From the NCBI GenBank assembly GCA_949130495.1, contig OX422208.1:638890523-638954522 (forward strand): a stretch of 64,000 nt of DNA, written 5' to 3'. The notes under the pieces are model-generated. The model made no database searches. It was given only the letters and a program-made list of their open reading frames with translations, and was not told where the DNA came from. The stretch comes from Sambucus nigra. Lineage: Eukaryota; Streptophyta; Magnoliopsida; Dipsacales; Adoxaceae. A program made the translations under genes and the position numbers. The stretch's first letter is position 1. Each line of letters opens with the position of its first letter. Shown piece after piece: positions 59,962 through 64,000 of this stretch.

Positions 59962-62924
59962 TGTAATACCCCGTAATTTTAATGATTTTAAATGTGGCAT
60001 TAATTTAGTTACTTGGGAAAATTAATTATTAATTGGAGTCCAATCCGGGTTAAATAAATATTAATTAGAGAGATAAGGGTTAATATTTATTTATATTGAA
60101 TGTTACTTAGTGAATGAGTAATAATAATGATAAGAAAATTTTATAGTTATCGTGAGTGAGAAATACGGTTATTATGATAAATTTAGTCGAGACGTGCGTG
60201 TTAGTCGTGTCGAGACTTAAATTGGGAAATCAAATGTAATTTTATTTTTGGTATTTCATATGGTCATTTTGAGTGCTCCAGTACTTTTTAAAAGGTCAAA
60301 ATAGTCAGAAAAGTCTACCCAAGAGTTTAGTTTGTGTCCCGGGACACTTTTAGGCCAAACTGGCACCCCGTGGGGGGTATTTTGGTCTTTTGAAATTTTG
60401 GGGAAGAGGGGCAGACGAAATTTCAGAGATTATATCTGCTATCACGTAAAGGACTACATGATTTACACCTACCAAAATAAAGAGAGAGCATAGGAGGGAC
60501 AAGGAGAGTGTTTCTGGGAGTTTTAATGCCAAAAGTCATCCTCTTGCACCATTATCACCACCATCATATAGATCGGGGAGAGAGGACCATAACCACACCC
60601 TCCTTCTTTAACGGATCAGACCTACCAAAAGAGGAAAGTGTTTATCTTGCAAAATTATGTGCATATGTTATCCATGTTATAGTATATTTGAGGAAATAAT
60701 CATGTATCTATGATTTTGATGTTGAAATTGGAGAATTAAATTAAGTCTGGGTTAGGAATTGCATGTATATGGAATTCTGAAATAATTAGAGGAAAAAATC
60801 AGACCTTAATGGACGGAAAAAATCTGGACTTGTAGGTGTATGAACACAAAAGAACAAAAAACTAGGGTCCTTAATGATAATCATGAATTAATCGGTTCTT
60901 GGGTAGTATTCTTGATGTTTTAATAACGTTTTTACGTTGGAAATCACCCCTATATGTCTTCATGATGTTTGAAAACCTTGGTTTTTAATTTGGTATATAT
61001 CCATGAGAAATTGGTTAAGAAAATGGGTGAAATTTGAAACTACAAAAGAAAGGAGACGATCTCAGGTTCGCTGGACCGGTTCACTGCCCCCACCAGACCG
61101 GTTCGGAATGTTGTTACTTACAGTCCAGTGGATTGATTCTCTATACCCCTAGATAAGTTCGGAATGTGCCTTTTTGCTTAAACTTTCTTAGATATTTGTG
61201 TTAATAATTTGTTCCCAATTAAAGATAATCGATTTTTGGAAACTTGGGGTAGATTTGGATGTAACTTGACCTCGCGAGAATGTAAGTTGATTACGTAGAA
61301 TCTGTTCTAACTACGGGAATTATTTAATGTTAAATAATATTATAGATTTTTAAATGAACTTCAATGTTACGAGTGAACCAAAGACCGGACCAGCACTAGA
61401 GGGACAATTTACCTATTGAAATAGTTTGAGGATTAGAAAGAATATTTTCGAGTAGCGAGGGATGCTCGGGGTGTACGTGAGAAGTAGAATTTAAATTAAT
61501 TAATACGTAGAATATTTAGGGGATATATATATGCCATGTATGGGAGATGTACGATAGGTTACGTGTATACCTATACTAATGATATAGATAGGTAAATGGT
61601 GTGGAAACCTATTAAATGATTAATTGTTTTTTATGACATACCTACACTGCTTGCTATTGGGGGGAGGTTTCGCGACGTGGACGATCTTATCCTGATGAGC
61701 CCATTTGGGGGATTTAAGACTTGTACCCAGAAGGTAGAACCTTGGATGCATTTTATTTGAGAGTATGATAGTTTCGACGGTTGAATGGGAGCGTAGGTAT
61801 GTGCATGACCCATTTGGCTGGGAACTATGTCTGCCTCCAATATAGATAAAAAAAAATTAAGGTTGAAGTGAGATACTGAACCAGTAGTCCTTTATTTAGT
61901 ACATGAGTTATTGGGACATGATAGCAGAGTATACATGCACCAGTAGGTCTCAGCCTAAGGGTGCAACATTGTTAGATTTACATAGGTGATGATAAATATA
62001 TACACTAATGACTTATTCTAGTGTGTGTGCCTAATAGAAGAGAAAGATAGTGATTCTTAAGATAACTCTAGTCTATGAGTATTTAATTATAAAATAAGGA
62101 ATTTATAATTTACATATGGATCGAAAGAATGATATAACGTATTGTGTGACTGATACACGTGAATGTTACAAGTTATCATGTATCGAAGTATATTTGGGTT
62201 GGACTAATTTTATGGGGTAATGATCAGGACGGGTTAGATATATACGTTAGGCGTGCACATTAGATGAGAGGTGAGCATCATAAGTCATAGCACGTAAATC
62301 TAACATGTATATAATATTTGGAAATTTTACATTAAACACTTGCTAAAATTTTAAATTATTTTACTCGGGTTTGACCCGTTCTCTGCAAATCTCTATTTTT
62401 TTTTTAACATTTTAGGTTCCCAGCCACAGGGACACCATGCCTAGTAGGTTTTATATTTTGTCATGCTGCAACTACATTGGATGTTGCAAGTCATTGACAT
62501 TAGATGCCTCATTATTCATTTAGTTCTTCGTATGAGCATTTATTTTATCGAACATGTTGTCCATTTTTATTTCACTACCATTCAGAGAATTTGGATTCTT
62601 TTATGATGTATTAGAATGTGGAGTTAGTTTGGTTTTGGATTATTGTGTATGTATTTTAGACTGAACTGTATGATTTAGTTTTATTTACGATTTTTTCATC
62701 ATTCATTATGAGTTGTTACTTAAATGGTTGAAATGTGATTTAATTGATTATTTAGTCTATGTTAATTGTAAAGATAAAATTATGACATCAGCTTTTCAAA
62801 TGCTAGGTGGTTAGTAATTAATTGAAAGTTTTTTACAGTGATGCTACGAATAGACCAAATGTATATTTTGTTTTAATTTAATAAAGGACTGATCACGTGG
62901 TATTTAATTAAGCGGGGTGTCACT
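59962..62924 (+). mobile_element. 5' LTR of the third Tekay element
   Basis: 2963 bp, starting TGTAATACCCCG and ending GGGGTGTCACT where the other copies have GGGGTGTCACA. Shared blocks are at 61635 ('gacatacctaca') and about 62413 ('ggttcccagccacagggaca'). Confidence 0.9.
61057..61175. repeat. ACCGGT-centred repeats in the third Tekay LTR
   Basis: 'ggaccggttcact', 'agaccggttcggaatgt' and the decayed 'ataagttcggaatgt' lie about 1.1 kb from the LTR start. Offset and local setting equal those of the palindrome clusters in the two other families. Confidence 0.7.
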
Positions 62925-62926
62925 GA

Positions 62927-62938
62927 TGGTATCAAAGC
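62927..62938 (+). promoter_or_regulatory. Primer-binding site of the third Tekay element
   Basis: TGGTATCAAAGC, one G-to-A change from the intact Tekay PBS at 21794. Confidence 0.8.
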
Positions 62939-63109
62939 GTCAAGTTCTAGAGTTTTTAGCATCTGTGAGTCTTATTATGTTTCCAGCATAGCGTTCTTTG
63001 ATGTAGAGACATATTTTTAGGACTGTTGTATCCTTATTTGTGAATTTAAATCTTGAACTATTTTAGATATATTGAATTGAGGACTTATGAAAATTCTTTC
63101 TTATTTCAG

Positions 63110-64000
63110 ATGCCTCTGAGACGTGCACAACGAGTCCCTCGAGGGCCAAAGCCAGCTCCGACTTAGGGAACCATGAATGCCGCAGAAGTTGTCACCATAG
63201 TTGTATGGGTGGTGAATGAAGCATTGGGGTAGTATTGCAGACTCCACCCTAGGCATAGGTGGTGGCTCTATCATAGGCTCAGACGTTCCTTTCTGCAAGG
63301 GAGCGAGCTAGGGATGCCTTTTAGAAGGCACATCCTCCAGAGTTCTCGGGGAGTTCTGATGTGGTTATGGCAAGCCAATGGAAGAAAGATATCCAGTGGC
63401 ACCTCAGGATGTATGAGTGCACCAATGTTCAACGATAGATTTTAGCTACGTTCAAGCTAGTTGGGGAAGCACTATATTGGTGGGAGTCTATTACTACCGC
63501 TGAGGAGAGAGATACTATGCCGATATAGGGGTTTTGGAAGAAATTTGACCGTAAATATTTCTTATACGCCGTTCAGACTGAAATGAGGACAAAACTGCTG
63601 GATCTGACTCGGGAGGGTAGGACAGCTGTTGAGTACGAGGAAGAATTTACGAGGTTGATAAATCTCGTGCCAGGGGAGGTGCTTATTGAAAAAAAGAGCA
63701 TTATGATGTTTATTGATGGCTTGACTTGGAGAATCCGGTAGCACCTATTGGGTAACCTTTTTTTGAGGACATACACCGAGGTGTTAAATGTTTCCTTATT
63801 ACATTACCAAGACCACCACTTCCATCTTAATGGGAGAAAGCGAGAAGGAGAGTCCAGCCACAAGGGTAGGACCGGGGGTGGTAGTGCCAGCGGGGCCCCA
63901 TCAGCTCAGAGTCAGCCTAGACAGGATGAGCAAAGTTCCCATCAGGGGACCTTGCTAAGAGATTCAGATTGGTTGATTACATATAGGGACAAAAAGGTTT
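63110..64000 (+). pseudogene. gag of the third Tekay element (partial)
   Basis: The ATG at 63110 opens MPLRRAQRVPRG, like the first Tekay gag, and again follows TTTCAG. Capsid text follows: KAHPPEFSGSSDVVMASQW, YWWESITTAEERD, FWKKFDRKYF, EYEEEFTRLINLVPGE, FIDGLTWRIR and LLHYQDHHFH. A one-base deletion near 63229 shifts the frame. In-frame stops are TAG at 63164, 63250, 63256, 63274, 63322, 63436, 63526 and 63739. All eight are TAG where CAG (Gln) is expected from the other copy or from the glutamine-rich context. The knuckle region is beyond or at the window edge. Confidence 0.9.

Larger units (their letters stand above)
59962..64000 (+). mobile_element. Third Tekay-type element, 5' part, truncated by window edge
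   Basis: A TG-started LTR (59962-62924), PBS and gag are present. It inserted into the CACTA transposase pseudogene, since transposase text reads up to within 20 bp of the LTR. The 5-bp sequence GTCAT at 59957-59961 is the presumed target site; its partner lies outside the window. Confidence 0.9.

Overview
This window is repeat-dominated nuclear DNA from a flowering plant. The evidence is Ty3/Gypsy chromovirus (Tekay/Del-type), Tat/Ogre-type and Ty1/Copia retrotransposons, CACTA and hAT DNA transposons, spliced transposon genes with GT-AG introns, and long TC/AT/GT microsatellites. No intact host protein gene, rRNA, tRNA or CRISPR array could be supported. A eudicot with a large, repeat-rich genome is my guess; the species cannot be read from the sequence.

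Layout. 1-5.8 kb: a decayed plus-strand Ogre/Tat-like internal region (gag, protease, RT, RNase H, second RNase H). 5.8-11.5 kb: a second decayed Ogre-like copy on the minus strand, with its primer-binding site (PBS) at 9564-9582 and LTR to the right. The two copies meet tail to tail. 11.5-17.8 kb: decayed minus-strand Ty1/Copia pieces (gag, PBS and LTR; separately integrase, RT and RNase H). 18.6 kb: the 3' LTR start of an older chromovirus, split by a nearly intact 10.8-kb Tekay element (18825-29631, TSD TTAAA). 29.7-30.6 kb: a probable non-autonomous hAT element. 31297-47296: a complete 16-kb Tat/Retand-like element (TSD CATAT). Its gag-protease region is split by a complete 4.2-kb CACTA element (33580-37746, TSD TTA). 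The 3' part of the Tat element carries a 32-bp minisatellite and two antisense genes. 47.3-53.6 kb: AT-rich, mostly unrecognisable, with one old LTR end and PBS at 49.5 kb. 53.6-58.0 kb: the 3' half of a second Tekay element with a truncated LTR. 58.0-59.96 kb: a CACTA TNP2-type transposase pseudogene. 59962-64000: LTR, PBS and gag of a third Tekay element that runs off the window.

The elements form a nested stack, and target-site duplications prove several of the insertions. Most coding regions are broken by in-frame stops, very largely TAG, TGA or TAA at places where CAG, CGA or CAA is expected, with few indels. That is what cytosine-methylation-driven C-to-T decay of silenced elements would produce. 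Two structures are the least explained. One is an array of short palindromes, different in each Tekay LTR family but always about 1.1 kb from the LTR start. The other is a long spliced coiled-coil gene plus a second coiled-coil gene on the antisense strand of the Tat element.
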